Shown: one piece after another, positions 34,001 through 45,329 of the stretch | Layout of the letters: every line of letters starts with the position of its first letter | Numbering within the stretch: the first letter of the stretch is position 1 | The notes under the pieces: model-generated | Database searches by the model: none | What the model was told of the DNA's origin: nothing | What the model saw: only the letters and a program-made list of their open reading frames with translations | Position numbers and translations under genes: made by a program | NCBI GenBank assembly: GCA_014526335.1 | Contig: JACTAT010000060.1 | Location: forward strand, 417,797 to 481,796 | From: Chrysaora quinquecirrha | Taxonomy: Eukaryota; Cnidaria; Scyphozoa; Semaeostomeae; Pelagiidae | Reading direction: 5' to 3' | Length of the DNA: 64,000 nt

Positions 34001-37000
34001 CGTATCTACCATACGAACAAGTCTGAGTTTCAAATATTCTATTTTAGATGGAAAGTAAGAACGAAAAGAGTGCGGCTTCCAGGTATATTAACTTCTTATT
34101 TTTTTTAGCTCATTTTGCACATTTTCTTTCAATAAATAAAGGGGCTTAGCCCTTTCACGACCCCCAAGCTCTTTGCCCCTGCTTTTCGCTGGTTATTATT
34201 CTAAAGACCAGACATGTTTATGCAATATAATATATTTTTCTTTTGAAGTAACACATTCAGAATATCTGTGACTGGTTTTAATGGCAAGATCCACGCTCTT
34301 GAACTACCAAGAGATGCTAAATTCAAAGAGTTGAAACAGAGCCAGAAAAGGTACGGATCAAAGAGATCCCGTGTAAACGGAAGGCGTGTAATACACCTTT
34401 TCAACTAAGGGCCTCGTTTTCAAAAAAATTTAAAATTGTGTCACAGAAGCATTTCGACGCCAGATTCGAATTCAGTACCTTCGTTTTAGTGTTTGGGCAA
34501 ATTTTTACGCTTCTAGTCCTTACAATGTTGATTCTGTAGCGATTTAAAGTTTGAAAAGTTATAAGGGATTTGACCGTGAAAAATGACTGAGGGTGTAAAA
34601 TTTCACCCCGAGCGATTTTTCACGGTCAAATCCTTTATAAATTTTCAAACTTTTCGTCGCTATAAAATCAACATCGTAAGGACTAGAATCGTAAACATTT
34701 GCGTCAACACTAAAATGAAGGTGCTCAATCTGAATCTGGGGTCAAAATTCTCGTACGAACAAATTTTCGCAAATTTTGAAAACGAGGCTCTTAGTTGAAA
34801 AGGTGTATTTTCCATTAATTCGCAGTCGAAAATCACATAAATTGTATTTTGCGCATGTATCAAATGTTTCCTTGAGTAGTCTCGAGCTTTGCTTACATGC
34901 AAATGTCTCTGTAAGGTAGTCGATAAACTGTATGTACAGTTAAAACTAAGGAACTATTAAGGAACTTTTGGAACTACAATCGTCTCAAAATAGGTAAAAA
35001 AATAAGGAACTTTAAGAACTAGGCCTTGAGCTAGGTTCTTTATAAAAAAAAGCGTGTATTCGTATGAAGAAGTAGTTTTGATTGAAGAACCTTGAATTAC
35101 TTTTGGAGATTTCTTTTTCTCAATTTGTTTCCATGTATTGATTAATTTGTTCAGATTCTATGGTAAGAAAATTGGAAAAAATTCATCTTCGATTTGAAGA
35201 GGGATGCGAGTTCTTCCTTCTTGAACATAGCAACAAGGTACTAAATAATTTCGTTTCGCGTATATTTTATTAGAAACTAAGGGCCTGTTTACATGGTTGC
35301 TAGTCAGCCCGGTGAGGCGAGATCCGTGATCTACCTGGCCAAGATCTGCGGGAACAAAAGAATCTTTTGTTTGTTCAATTTTGCATTTATATGAAAGCGG
35401 GCCAGCCCGGTCAGGCGAGGTGAAATTCTGACGGGAAAGAATAAAAGTGTTAATAAGCAAGGCTAGCTCGGCTAACCGGGCTGGAAAATTTATTCATGTA
35501 AATGCTCTGAAAAAGGATCTCGCCTACGGCCAACCGGGCTGACCAGCCTCCATGTAAACTTGCCCTAACAACATTGGTCTACTATTTACCCGGGTCAGTT
35601 TTACCCATAGCTATCGTTTGCATCATTTCGTGTGATGCAAAAAGTAGATCAATAGACTTCATTGAAGAATGTGGTTTAATTAGGGCCTTAGGAATATGGG
35701 ATATTTACCGAAAATGTCAAAGGGACAAGGAATAATTCTGGACAAAATAAAGGGTATAGGATATTTTTGTGAAATTACGAGATATTTTTGTGAAAGTACG
35801 GGATATTTTTGTGAAATTCTGGGACAAAAGAGAAAAGCATACAGAGAAGAAGGGATATATTTAGAAAAATGGTACGGGGTATGGGATATTCTGACCCCCC
35901 CCCCCCGCTAATGAATTCTCAAGAGTCCAAGTGAGAAAACCGGCCTTTTGGTAATCTCTATTCCCTGAGCTATTGCGTGTTTAAAACACAATACCAATCC
36001 AACGTCACTGTTCTGATTGGTGCAATTCGATTAACATCTGGGTATAAAATTCCGCTTTAGTTAATTTATCCGGTCCGCTTCTGGCGTTTATACTCTGAGG
36101 AGTACCCAGGGTATCTGAGAAGTCACAGACGAAAAATGCTTTCAAGTATGTCCAAGGATGTTTCCGCTATTTCTCGCAATTTTATGATTATCTTAATCTG
36201 CATCACTGATCTGTAAACAGATTATATTAGTGTAAACCTAGTCAATCCAAAACCCGATTGCTAAGCTTAAGACGCTTTCCTTTCAGCTAATGGTTGTTCA
36301 GTTTCCAGATGGTAAATTTATGGCAATGCCCGTGGATGCAAAGATAACAGCGAAAGAGGTAAATGAATAGAAAGAATAGATAAACAAATAAATAAACAAA
36401 TTAATAACCAAACAAATAAATAAATAAACAAACAAGTAAATAAATTAATTAATTAATAAATAAATAAATAAACAAATATTGATATTGTATATATTTTATT
36501 CACATTAAAAGTACATAACTTTCAGTTTTGTGCTTACGCACTCCTCAGATGTACAGCGTAAAAAAGAAACTCTATAGTTTATATTTTACATCTTGGTTCT
36601 CTTGTATTATGTTGTTTTGATTAAAGCCCCTTTCTTTTACACCCCAACCCTCAAATAAATGCCCACTCCAAAACTTTCTAACTCACATTATAAACACCCC
36701 TTTACGTTGCGATATTTTGAATCTCTCTAGGTTACGAAGATCGATAAATTTGCGTCTAAACTTATGAGAATTGGCTGCACAAATGTCGGTTTATTTTGAA
36801 GAAACCAAATGGACAAGGTAAGAAACGTGAAGTAGTGTCGAGTCTACTTTCAACTATATTCTTTGTTTGTTTGTTTGTTTTGTGTTTGTTTTGTTTGCTT
36901 GTTTGTTTGTTGGATTGTTTGATTGTCTTGTTGTTTGTTTTCGTTTTGTTGGTTCATTTTTTCCTTTGTTTTTTTGTCTGTTTTTGTTTGTTTGTTGGTT

Positions 37001-40000
37001 TTTTTATTTTTTGCTTTATTTTGTTTGTTTGTCTATTTGTTTTTTTGAAATTTTGTTTGTTTGTCTGGTTGTTTGTTTTCTGTTTGGTTATTTGTTCATT
37101 TCTTCCTTTGTTTTTTTTTGTTTTTTTTTTTGTTTGTTTGTTTGTTTGTTTATTTGATTGTTTGTATGTTTGTTTGTCTGGCTGTTTGTTTTCTGTTTGA
37201 TTATTTGTTCATTTCTTCGTTTCTTTTTTTTATTTGTTTTTGTTTGTTTTTTTGTTTGTTTCTTGTTTTCCTTTCATCTTGTTCTTCGTTTTTTTTATTT
37301 GCTTTTTTTACTCTTCATTTGTTATTTCTTTCTTCTGTTCCCTGTTTTTGTTTTGTTGGTTTATTATTTGTTTATCTTGTTTGTTGTTTATTTGTCATAA
37401 CGTATTAACAATTATTTCTTTCTTTTCTCAAGAGCTGCAATTTACTGAAGAAGAGAGACCTCTTGAAATGTTCTACAGTAAGAAAAAATAATTCGTTCTA
37501 GTTGTTTTTCTTTCTTTCCTTGCCTTCGCTACTTCGATGTGCACTGATCTGGCCTGTACCTTAATGAAAGCTATCGCCGATGTGAAAAAAATGAATAAAT
37601 AGTACAAATAAAGAATAAAACAGGAAGAGTATAATAAAGAAAGGCTCAATAAGTTTTGTAACATAGCAGTAACATAGCATTTTTAGTAGTGCTTTCATTG
37701 AAACTTTTATTAGCAATGTTTTGATTTATTTTTAATGTTTCTTCTTTTTATCTGATTGCTCTGTTCGATTTCTAGTAAATCAAGATGGAATATGGAAGCG
37801 AAATCCTAACGCTGAAGGTTAAGTTTATGGATTTGATTTTGAGATCATCTTTAGGCCTATATCTCAAGTTAATGTCATGAATATTTATCATGAATGGTGA
37901 ACGCTAGGATATAGATGTTCCCACAACTTGCATACCACAGTAGATAGGATTAAAACCTGGACTGCATGACCAGAGAGCCAACGACGTTTCCGCTGAGCTA
38001 TATGTAGAGCTCAATGAAATCGTCGAAAAACTCTCTCTGCTGAAGGTACGGTTTATGAATTTGATTTAAGACCACATTTAGGCCCATTTCAAGTTTATGT
38101 TGGTGTAAGACCAAAATCTATGCCTATCTCAAGTTTATGTATATTTGTCATGAATGGTGAACACCAGGTTATATATTATGCTCCCATAAGTTGCATACTA
38201 CAGCAGATGGAAATCGAACCTGGACTGCATGATAAAAGAGCACGACGTTTCCACAGCCCAATGAAATCGCCGAGTAACTCTCAAAGTCATACAGCCTAAG
38301 GCTCTCCTCCCATTTGACCCACTCCTCTCTCCTCAAGTTTGTGTTGGTAGTTACTGCATTTTTTTACTTGTAACTTATCCGTACACTCAACGCCTTCTTT
38401 TTCTCTGTAGGTTATCTTATACTTCGAAATAAAACATTGAAGCAACGAAGTGATTCAGCCGAACTTGATGATAGTGCAGTGCAGTCTGGTCAATTCAGGG
38501 TGAGTACGAAAGACATATTCGCCGTAAGGCCCTTAACACTTGATTTCGACACCTATTTTTGTGTGAATTCATATTTTTTTTGAAAGAATTCGACCCGCCA
38601 TTTGCACTCCCGTATGAAAATATAGGCTGGGAACAAAGCTTTGTGTTCTGAGAGAAAATCTTATGAATAATAATGATTCTTAGGCCCTGGCAGCTGGCAT
38701 AACAATCAAACATTGTCAAACATTATTGATTCGCTTGTCAAACAATTTTTGTCTCCTTTGCACGTCACACAACATTGCTCATTAAACATTTTTTATCAAA
38801 CATTTGTTTAAACAATGTTGAAACAATGTTGAAAAATTTGGTGAAACAATGTTTAAGCAATGTTGAAACGTTTGTTGAAACAATGTGAAACATTTATTAA
38901 AACGTTATGGAAACAATATTGTAACAATGTTGAAACAATATTGCAACAATGTTGCAAAAATGTTGAAACAATGCTTAAACAATGTCAAACATTGGTTGAA
39001 ACAATGTTTAAGCAATGTTGAAACGTTCGTTGAAAAACAATGTTGAAAAAAGTTGAAGCAAGTTAAAACAATTTTGCAACAATGTGAAACAATGTTGAAA
39101 CAATGTTGAAACAATATTGCAACATTGTTGAAGCAATGTTTAAACGATATGAAACATTTGTTGAAACAATATTGAAACAATATTGAAACAATCTTGAAAC
39201 ATTTATTGAATCAATGTTTTTTGAAATATTTTTCGATGAAACATTTGTTTGCTCGTGAAACATTTTGTTATTCAAGAATAAAATGTTTCTGAAGTTTTCA
39301 AAAGCGTTGTTGTGCGAATTCTAATTGTCAAGCAATGTTTTCTGATGTGGCCGTTGAAAGATTGCATGACAAACAAATTTCAAATGGCTGAACAACTATG
39401 TTTCATTGTTTTGCCTAAGTACGGTACGTAATATTTATTTTCCGTCAATTTTAGGCCAAGAAAATCGTCACAGATGACGCACAGAAACAAGTAAAGCAGG
39501 AACTCAACAAGCTAAGGAAAAGGCAGGCAAATAGACCGGAGAATCAGATGCAATTTTCCGACGAGCATTTCAGTGATAACATTGATCTGGACAGATCAAG
39601 AAGCCAGTCAAATTCAACGGACACCAATCCGTTCATCATTGGAGATCCTAATGGGGAATCTACTACTAGTAAAAGCGTCCCGGGAACATCAGAACCGGAG
39701 GATTTAAACCCGGTTTATCTTTCAAGCAGTTTGACCGACCGGTATACTCGGTTTGAATCCTATAAAGTTCCCGATTCGGACAAATCTGACCAGAAGGACT
39801 CGAATGTTGCGTCAAATGCCAATCCTAAACCGGTTCAAACCGGTTATTCAATAAAACGCGAGAATTCCCAAATCCGGAGCTTGTTTGCCGGACTTGGTTT
39901 AAAAACTGAGGGCACTGAATCTTCGCAGAAAGCCTCTAATTCTATGAGGATCAAAACTGAAGGTGCTGTCTCGACAAATAAAGGAGCTTTTTCTGCTGAT

Positions 40001-43000
40001 GTAACCGGAAGTGTTGGTTCCCCGGTAGTTGCCTGTTCGTCAGACACAGCTAGCCCGGACCAAATGACTGGAACCTCGGAAAGTCAAAAACAACTTGAAG
40101 TTCCTAGAACCAATGGCTTAAGTACTGAAGACCTGAGTGACAACAAGAGTATTCCTGCTGCGTTCAAAATTGAACCGGAACCGGAAGAATTGACGTCTCT
40201 TCTTCCGGAAGTAATTCTAGTTTCCGGTGATCAAAAAGTTTCCCATCAAAATAGTCCGGATACTGAAGAAGCTGGGAAGTCCGAAGAGGGAAACGACGAA
40301 GTGTTGGATTACAGAGCTCGCCGGTTCAATAAAGTCCGGTCTAACAATCTGGATGTGCGTCCGGGTAAAGATGGGAAAAGGAAGATTGTTCAAGATAGGA
40401 ATATTCGTAAAGGTGATGATGAGAATAATAGAGGGGAAGCTGCAAAGGGGGCCAATGTCAAAGAGATGATTGTTGATTTTGTGGCAGATCGCAAGCTGAA
40501 AATTGGAGTAGAAAAAGAGTCGTATGATAAACATTTTGGCAGACATGAAGATTTGGAGGTTGGACTAGTGGATAACTCAAGCCAATCAGAGGGTTTAGAT
40601 AACATAGAAGACGAAAAGAAGGCATATACACGGGAGAATGAAAGCGACATTGAAGGGTTAGAAGATGCAGATAAAATAACTAAGCCAGAAAATCCAGAGC
40701 AAATTTCCGAGACGAAAGGCAAGTCTGAGGCAAATATGCCAAGGGGTAGAAATGAGATACACAGGATAGAAGTTGCAGATGAAGATGTTAAGCTTGGTGG
40801 TGGAGTTCAAATTGTTTTAATGACGGCAGTAGATGATGAAGAGCTGGGGAGCTCGTATGGCACTAAAAAATTAAATGCTGCAAATGGCTATAATGAGGAC
40901 GCAGATGACACTAGATTGCCAACTGTTGTGAAAACTAGAGTACTGGAAGATGGTAATGGCTTGAATGAGTTACAGAGTACAAATGACAGTAACAAACGTG
41001 GAGATGCAGATGACGATAGTATACAAAACCGTCCAGACACTCGCCCAGACGATTCTAGTACGCAGAAGGCTGCAACTGACGTAAACGAGCTGCAAGATTC
41101 TTCTTATAGCGTCGAGATAACAGGCAATGAAGAAGCAAAAATAAATATTGAAGATGCGGAGGAGTACGATCACGTTTCCAAGAAAAACACGGAAACGGAA
41201 ATGAATCGCAAACAGGAAGTCGACACAAAGACGGAAGTAAATCTGAAAGTTGATTTTCGCATGGAAACAGAAATTGATCTGAAACGGGAAGTAAAAGATT
41301 TTGTTTTGAAATACGATTTCCAAGAACAGGAAACTACAGATGATATTAGATCATGTGATAGTTTCGAGAGAGGATTGAATGGAAACACTGATAAATCTTG
41401 TCATGAAGAAAAGTTTGATGCAAACAAGAAAAGTGACTTGCTTGAGAATAATAATATTGATGCTCATGATATTGAAAATAACGGTGATATTGATAGTTCT
41501 TCCACAGTGATAACGGAACAGTTGGATGAGTATTTGGATGATTATATTGGAAAAACAGGTGACAATATTAAGCAAGGTGATATTCAAGATAAACAACGGA
41601 TACAAAATGATAACGGAGTGGTGAATATCGTCCTAGCAAAGGGCGATATTCAAAATATGCAGGGTATTCGGGATAATATTGATGTGAAAAACGAGAATAT
41701 TAACCAATTAAAAGGAGAAATTCATGATACGCAGCAAAACCAAGAAAATATCGGGGCGATAGCTGACAATATTGGCCATGAGAAGAGCGAGGCTCAAACT
41801 AAACAAAACAATTCGGTGGATTACGACGAAGAGCTATTGAAATATTTCGATGATAATATTCGTTCTGAGGATAGTAATGATGACATAAATGTCAATATTG
41901 AGCTATATGAACCGGAAAGAGTATCAAAATCAAAGGACAATATTGGTGTGATATTGCCAAGAAATGAACATGCTATTCCAAAAATGACTACACTGCATGT
42001 TCAAAATATTGATGAGGTTTCTGATAGCGACAGTGATGCGTCAAGTATCGAGAGTTATATGGAGTCTCATTACGGGATTCAAAAGGAGGCAAAGGAGAAA
42101 GCCAATGGGGATTCCAGTGAGTCAGCAGATTCTTCATGTATGGATTACAATGGAGATTCCCGTGAGAAATCTTCTCCGGGGGATTCCACTGGTTTATTTG
42201 AATCTGAAACTGGGGGGACAGTAATTAAAACTACAACCAGGATGCCAAGGCTTGATGCTCGAGAATTCGAAGGCAGACAGATGAGAAGCTCACCCGTCGG
42301 TTCAATGTCCAAAAATAACGAATCCGAGGCTGGTAAAAGAGGGCTGCATGATTCGGGTTTGTATCCAACAACATCAAGGCACAGAAGACGAAACGCATTT
42401 CGGGAAGGAAGTATTTATAAGGAATTTAAGCAAGAGACGTTGAAGAAGAAAATTCAAGAAAAGAAAAGGAAGGAGGAAGAAACAAAAATCAAACAGGTTG
42501 AAGATGTCGCCGCTAAACCCGAAAAACATGAAAATCCGGTTGAACCAGAAAAACCTGAAGCTCACACCGGAATACAAGATAGGAATCAGATCTCAGCTGA
42601 TGATGTTTGCAAGACAAATGGTATATCACTTCCGAGAAATACTCAGCTAGAAGAAGCAACTATAAAGAGGCGAGCCTCGTCACCATTGAATCCTGAAGAT
42701 GAAATCAAAGCTGCCTCGCTTCCATCAAGAGGCTCGTTTAAGTGCCTCGCTTGCAACGAGTGTGATGGGAGACCGTTTCAAGTTAATACGTTCAAGTTGA
42801 TTGAATTGGTTTTGAAACAATGCAGTAAACAGTCAGTGGTCAATAGTATACCGAATCAATATGATTATATATGCTTATCAGGTATGTTTTAGCCACTTTC
42901 GCTATTTTTTTACACGCTAGCGAATCTATAAGCACTACTTTGCTGGATATGCACTACTGTTGTGGTGTTTTTTGCGTACTGTGGTGGAAAAGCATTTCTT

Positions 43001-44981
43001 TGGAGGGTTGTTAAGGCCTGGCTAAACTAGGAGACATGTCGCGCGACATTAATGTCGCCTCGTTGTCTCCAAGTTTTGCAACCTCGGAAACTTTGTAGCG
43101 CGCGACAAAATTTGTAGCGAGAGACACGCAAATTTTTACAGAAACATTTCTTGTCTCTGCAACATGCAAATGACTTGGGGGACATGTTGCTCGCTTGTCA
43201 CTCGCATGTTTAGCCACCCCAGGAGACACGCCGAATACAGTGTCGCGCGTGACAAGTCTCTTAGTTTAGCCATAGCTTCATGCTTGATGTGATGGTATTT
43301 TTGGGTACTGTGGTGGATAAGCACTATTGTGGTGGGTTATTATGCTTGATGTGGTGGTGTTTTTGCGTACTAAGGTGGATAATCTCTTCTTTGGTGGGTT
43401 GTTATGCTTGATGTGGTGGGTTACTATGCTTGATGTGGTGGTATTTTTGCGTACTGTGGTGGATAATGACTACTTTGGTGGGTAATTATGCTTGACGTTT
43501 GAAACCTCGTACACCTTTCCTGGAAATCTTATTGTTTTCATTGAAATTTCTTGGAAATCCTTTTTTACGGAAATCACTTGCGTTTTTTGGAAAGTGAAAT
43601 GCCTGTTCAGTATAGATTGGAAACAATAGTGTCGATTATGGATTGAGAACGAGATTAACGACTTGTGGTTTGTATGTAAATAAAATAATTTACTTTTATT
43701 TCAGGAGTTCACTTACGCAACACAGCAGGAATCTGGGAACTAGCAGATAACACGTCATTTCACAGTGAATCGGAACTTACAGACAGCTTGGAGTTGTCCG
43801 GCTCGCAGAAAGAGTCTGGACCGATGGACGTCATCGCGAGCAAAGTTGCCAAAGAAAAGCAAGTCATGATGGGTAATGGGATCTGTTGTCATTGGCTACC
43901 AAAGAAAAGTGGCCTACGTGGGAAATGGCGGGTGTTGAAATCAGAGAAAAAGAGTTTTCCTGGTAGAGAGAGTGACGAGTTGGAACAAGAACTTGCACAT
44001 CGGCCTACTTCATGTCCTCCGTTCAGTCAAGTTGATAATATGGAGGACAAAGAGCGTTTGCGTTCATTGTCTCCAGCCTTCATGACTACAGCGAGAAAAA
44101 AGGCGCCATCCAAATTCCAGGAAGTCTTAAAGAATCTGACGTCAGCTGCTTCACCTCGTTCCTCGTCAAGAGCATCGACTAGGCCACCATCTCCGGAGCC
44201 AATCAACGTTTACATGTCTCTTGAGTTGATTTCCATCCGCGAACAGCTATTGGTCCCTCTGAATCGAGCTGTCAATCAAATTCGAAAACACTTCAATGCA
44301 GCTTCACATGAGCCAGCTGCAAAGCAACACGGGAATGCGCCTGTGCGGCAACACGTGAGCACGGCTACGCAGCAACACCAACTCGGAGATGACACCGTCA
44401 CGCCAGACATTGGATGGTTGGTTCGAAGAGATTTTTGCTCTGCGTTGGCAGGGCTACTGTTGCTAGGCATGAAAAACGATACCATAATGCCACAGTTCAT
44501 GTTCTTTGGAAGACCAACAAAATATAACTTATGGTCTTTGATGAAAGAAGTAGCACGCGCATGCGTTGACGAACCGGTAATTGTTCAAATGGTAAATATA
44601 ATAGAGGAATCACCTTTCCTGTTTGACGATGATCTTCGCTTCCGGTGTTTTGTATGCGAGACTCTGAATTGCCCAAACGAGGCTGGGAGAGAGAAACTGT
44701 TTATGACGTGGTACAAAAGATTTCTGATTTCAAAACCGGTTATTGAGAAATTCTATAAACCTGATTGTATATGGAGGCATCAAAACCAGCTTGAAACCGG
44801 TTTATTTGTGGAGGAAACCTGCTTGATTCTGAGTCACTTGAACGAGTACACGTTTAATTTGTCAGCGGATTTCGAGTACAGGGAACTGAGGAGGCATCAC
44901 GTGGAACAAAATGGCAGCTTGGATTTTACGTTACAACGTGAGCAGAGAGAAGTTGACATGGGGGTCTTTACATTTGAATGA
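28044..44981 (+). CDS. PH-like / RA-like / RUN domain protein (RUSC-like RUN)
   Basis: Exons: 28044-28061, 31180-31284, 32360-32470, 34048-34082, 34261-34350, 35168-35237, 36287-36358, 36731-36817, 37433-37477, 37776-37817, 38411-38499, 39455-42881, 43705-44981; about 1820 residues. The first ATG (MDDPLL) follows an in-frame TGA. Exons 2-3 give FRIEFAGETTIFLAS and SFEDQKRWVDGLQ, like the last strands and helix of a PH domain. Exons 7-11 form an RA-like fold (VVQFPDGKFMAMPVDAKITAKE, ELQFTEEERPLEMFY, GYLILRNKTL). Exon 12 encodes 1142 acidic disordered residues. Exon 13 ends in a RUN domain. No SH3 follows it, unlike vertebrate RUSC; the final exon may instead splice at 44935 (gtgagc). Exon 8 to 9 is out of phase by one base, and exon 6 needs a weak acceptor. 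Function inferred only: membrane or small-GTPase-linked trafficking. Confidence 0.75.
28062..31179 (+). other. First intron of the RUN gene
   Basis: About 3.1 kb with no coding signal. It contains the right arm of the 27752/28431 inverted repeat, CAAACATT-type repeats (28260-28960, 30490-31115), AT-rich unique-looking DNA with no gene (29000-30090), and a strong hairpin (30104-30233). Confidence 0.6.
30104..30233. repeat. Long imperfect hairpin (130 bp)
   Basis: CTCCAAGTCTATTTCT at the left pairs with AGAAATAGACTTGGAG at the right; CTCCAAAG pairs with CTTTGGAG; TTCCGTG and CAAAGGAGAG pair with CTCTCCTTG and CACGGAA. The loop is about CACT at 30170. Confidence 0.75.
31590..32214. mobile_element. 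CCACCACAGTA minisatellite ending in the GCTAGCG-type terminal repeat
   Basis: About 35 short units of ACCACCACAGTAAGCAAAAT, the reverse complement of the TGGTGG core in 2204-3269. The right end ATAGATTCGTTAGCGTG (32198-32214) is one base off the terminal repeat of that element. No left terminal repeat found. It ends 145 bp before exon 32360. Confidence 0.75.
32543..33840. mobile_element. TIR element enclosing a ~115-bp minisatellite
   Basis: The left 70 bp (TTTGGATATATTTGAAAGC ... CAGACTGAAACAA) are inverted at the right (TTGTTTCAGTTTGTTTCTGA ... TATATACAAAG). Between them are about ten tandem 115-bp units with CGTCTGACTCTCCTCAGAGT and ACAATTGACTAAGGGGACA. The tandem unit includes the terminal repeat. 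Fragments of the family lie at 6125-6185, 36065-36175 and 47880-47985. In a RUN-gene intron. Confidence 0.8.
34392..34807. mobile_element. Foldback element with ~205-bp arms
   Basis: TACACCTTTTCAACTAAG at the left and CTTAGTTGAAAAGGTGTA at the right; the arms stay paired to the centre, where GGATTTGACCGTGAAAAATG meets CGATTTTTCACGGTCAAATC. Nearly the whole element is palindromic. In the intron between RUN-gene exons 5 and 6. Confidence 0.85.
34810..35060. mobile_element. MITE family A, half copy
   Basis: Inverted relative to 338-755: GAGTAGTCTCGAGCTTTGCT, then ACTTTAAGAACTAGGCCTTG and the end AAAAAAAAGCGTGTA. It abuts the foldback element at 34392-34807. Confidence 0.6.
35281..35565. mobile_element. 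PIF/Harbinger-like MITE with TAA target duplication
   Basis: Left GGGCCTGTTTACATGGTTGC, right GCCTCCATGTAAACTTGCCC, inverted and followed by paired AGTCAGCCCGGT / ACCGGGCTGACC. TAA lies on both sides (35278-35280 and 35566-35568), the duplication typical of PIF/Harbinger. Confidence 0.75.
36365..36480. repeat. (AAAT/AAAC)n tract
   Basis: aataaataaacaaa low-complexity sequence after RUN-gene exon 7. Confidence 0.85.
36860..37395. repeat. (TTTG)n-rich low-complexity tract
   Basis: tttgtttgtttgttt for over 500 bp between RUN-gene exons 8 and 9. Phe/Leu/Cys/Val-rich open frames here are artefacts. Confidence 0.9.
37880..38040 (-). mobile_element. tRNA-derived SINE, family 1
   Basis: Minus-strand GTCCAGGTTTTAATCC B-box and GCTCAGCGGAAACGTCG, with GAACGCTAGGATA tail. 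Intron of the RUN gene. Confidence 0.65.
38145..38340 (-). mobile_element. tRNA-derived SINE, family 1
   Basis: Same family as 37880-38040, 250 bp further on and in the same orientation; minus-strand GTCCAGGTTCGATTTCC is a good B-box. Both copies sit in one intron (37818-38410). Confidence 0.65.
38795..39260. repeat. Degenerate TTGAAACAATG repeat
   Basis: About 40 short units of gttgaaacaatgttgaaac with variations, before the giant exon at 39455. It borders CAAACATT-type repeats on both sides. Confidence 0.8.
39455..42881 (+). other. Giant disordered acidic exon of the RUN protein
   Basis: A single 3427-nt exon between acceptor ttttag and donor gtatgt. It begins with a basic helix (AKKIVTDDAQKQVKQELNKL) and then runs for over 1000 residues rich in Asp, Glu, Asn, Ser and Lys. 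A middle part repeats short NI/DNI-containing units (for example GDNIK, ADNIG, DDNIR, KDNIG). Near the end there is a basic coiled stretch (KEFKQETLKKKIQEKKRKEE) and a Cys-containing segment (FKCLACNECDGRPF) that resembles half of a small zinc-binding knuckle. No fold recognised. Confidence 0.85.
42912..43500. mobile_element. GCTAGCG-family element interrupted by a MITE
   Basis: Left end CACGCTAGCGAATCTATAA at about 42914, then TGTGGTGG-type units to 43013; resumes at 43285 with GTACTGTGGTGGATAAGCAC units up to 43500. No right terminal repeat found. Lies in the last RUN-gene intron. Confidence 0.65.
43014..43276. mobile_element. TIR element nested in the GCTAGCG-family copy
   Basis: Left GGCCTGGCTAAACTAGGAGA, right TCTCTTAGTTTAGCCATAGC, inverted; both continue into GTCGCGCG(A/T)-rich sequence. 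Same family as 21425-21880. Confidence 0.7.
44205..44870 (+). other. RUN domain
   Basis: Residues from ISIREQLLVPLNRAVNQIRK to LSADFEYR form an all-helical block with the RUN pattern: a first helix, a variable Gln/His-rich loop, DIGWLVRRDFCSALAGLLLL, LWSLMKEVARACVDEP, FRCFVCETLN, and a final LILSHLNEYTFNLSADF. The order and spacing (VxHLV..LCPAL.ALL..G, LN.., WY, LTFxLxxxFE) agree best with the RUN domain of RUSC1/RUSC2. RUN domains bind Rab/Rap-type GTPases or kinesins. Confidence 0.72.
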
Positions 44982-45329
44982 TGTAATAACCCCCCGGAAA
45001 TCTTCACAAAATGCTAACAAACAACTGTTGCTTTATAGTTTTTCAGGGGTGAACATCGTGTTGACATTATCAATGCAAATTGACAATGCTGCTTGTTGCT
45101 AAATTTTTACACACCAAAAATATTTTTTATGTAATTTTGTACTTTGAATATCTATTGAATATCTACTTTGAATATAATTTTCTACATTAGACAGAAAGTT
45201 TGCCACGCTTGTATTGTTCGCTATTCTTTGACAAAAGTAAATTTTTTTATAAGTAAACTTTGATATGAAACATCTTTTAGATATGAGAAAAAGAATTTAT
45301 CAGCCCTTTTCGACAGTTTGAAATTGAAC

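Noticed and set aside
34583..34798. 71-codon open frame on the plus strand
   Set aside because: Lies wholly in one arm of the foldback element; no gene features.
36796..37408. Phe/Cys/Leu-rich open frames that resemble membrane proteins
   Set aside because: Generated by the (TTTG)n tract between two RUN-gene exons.
39548..42892. The 1114-codon frame as a stand-alone single-exon gene
   Set aside because: It is bounded by an acceptor and a donor whose phases match the exons on both sides, so it is an internal exon of the RUN gene.
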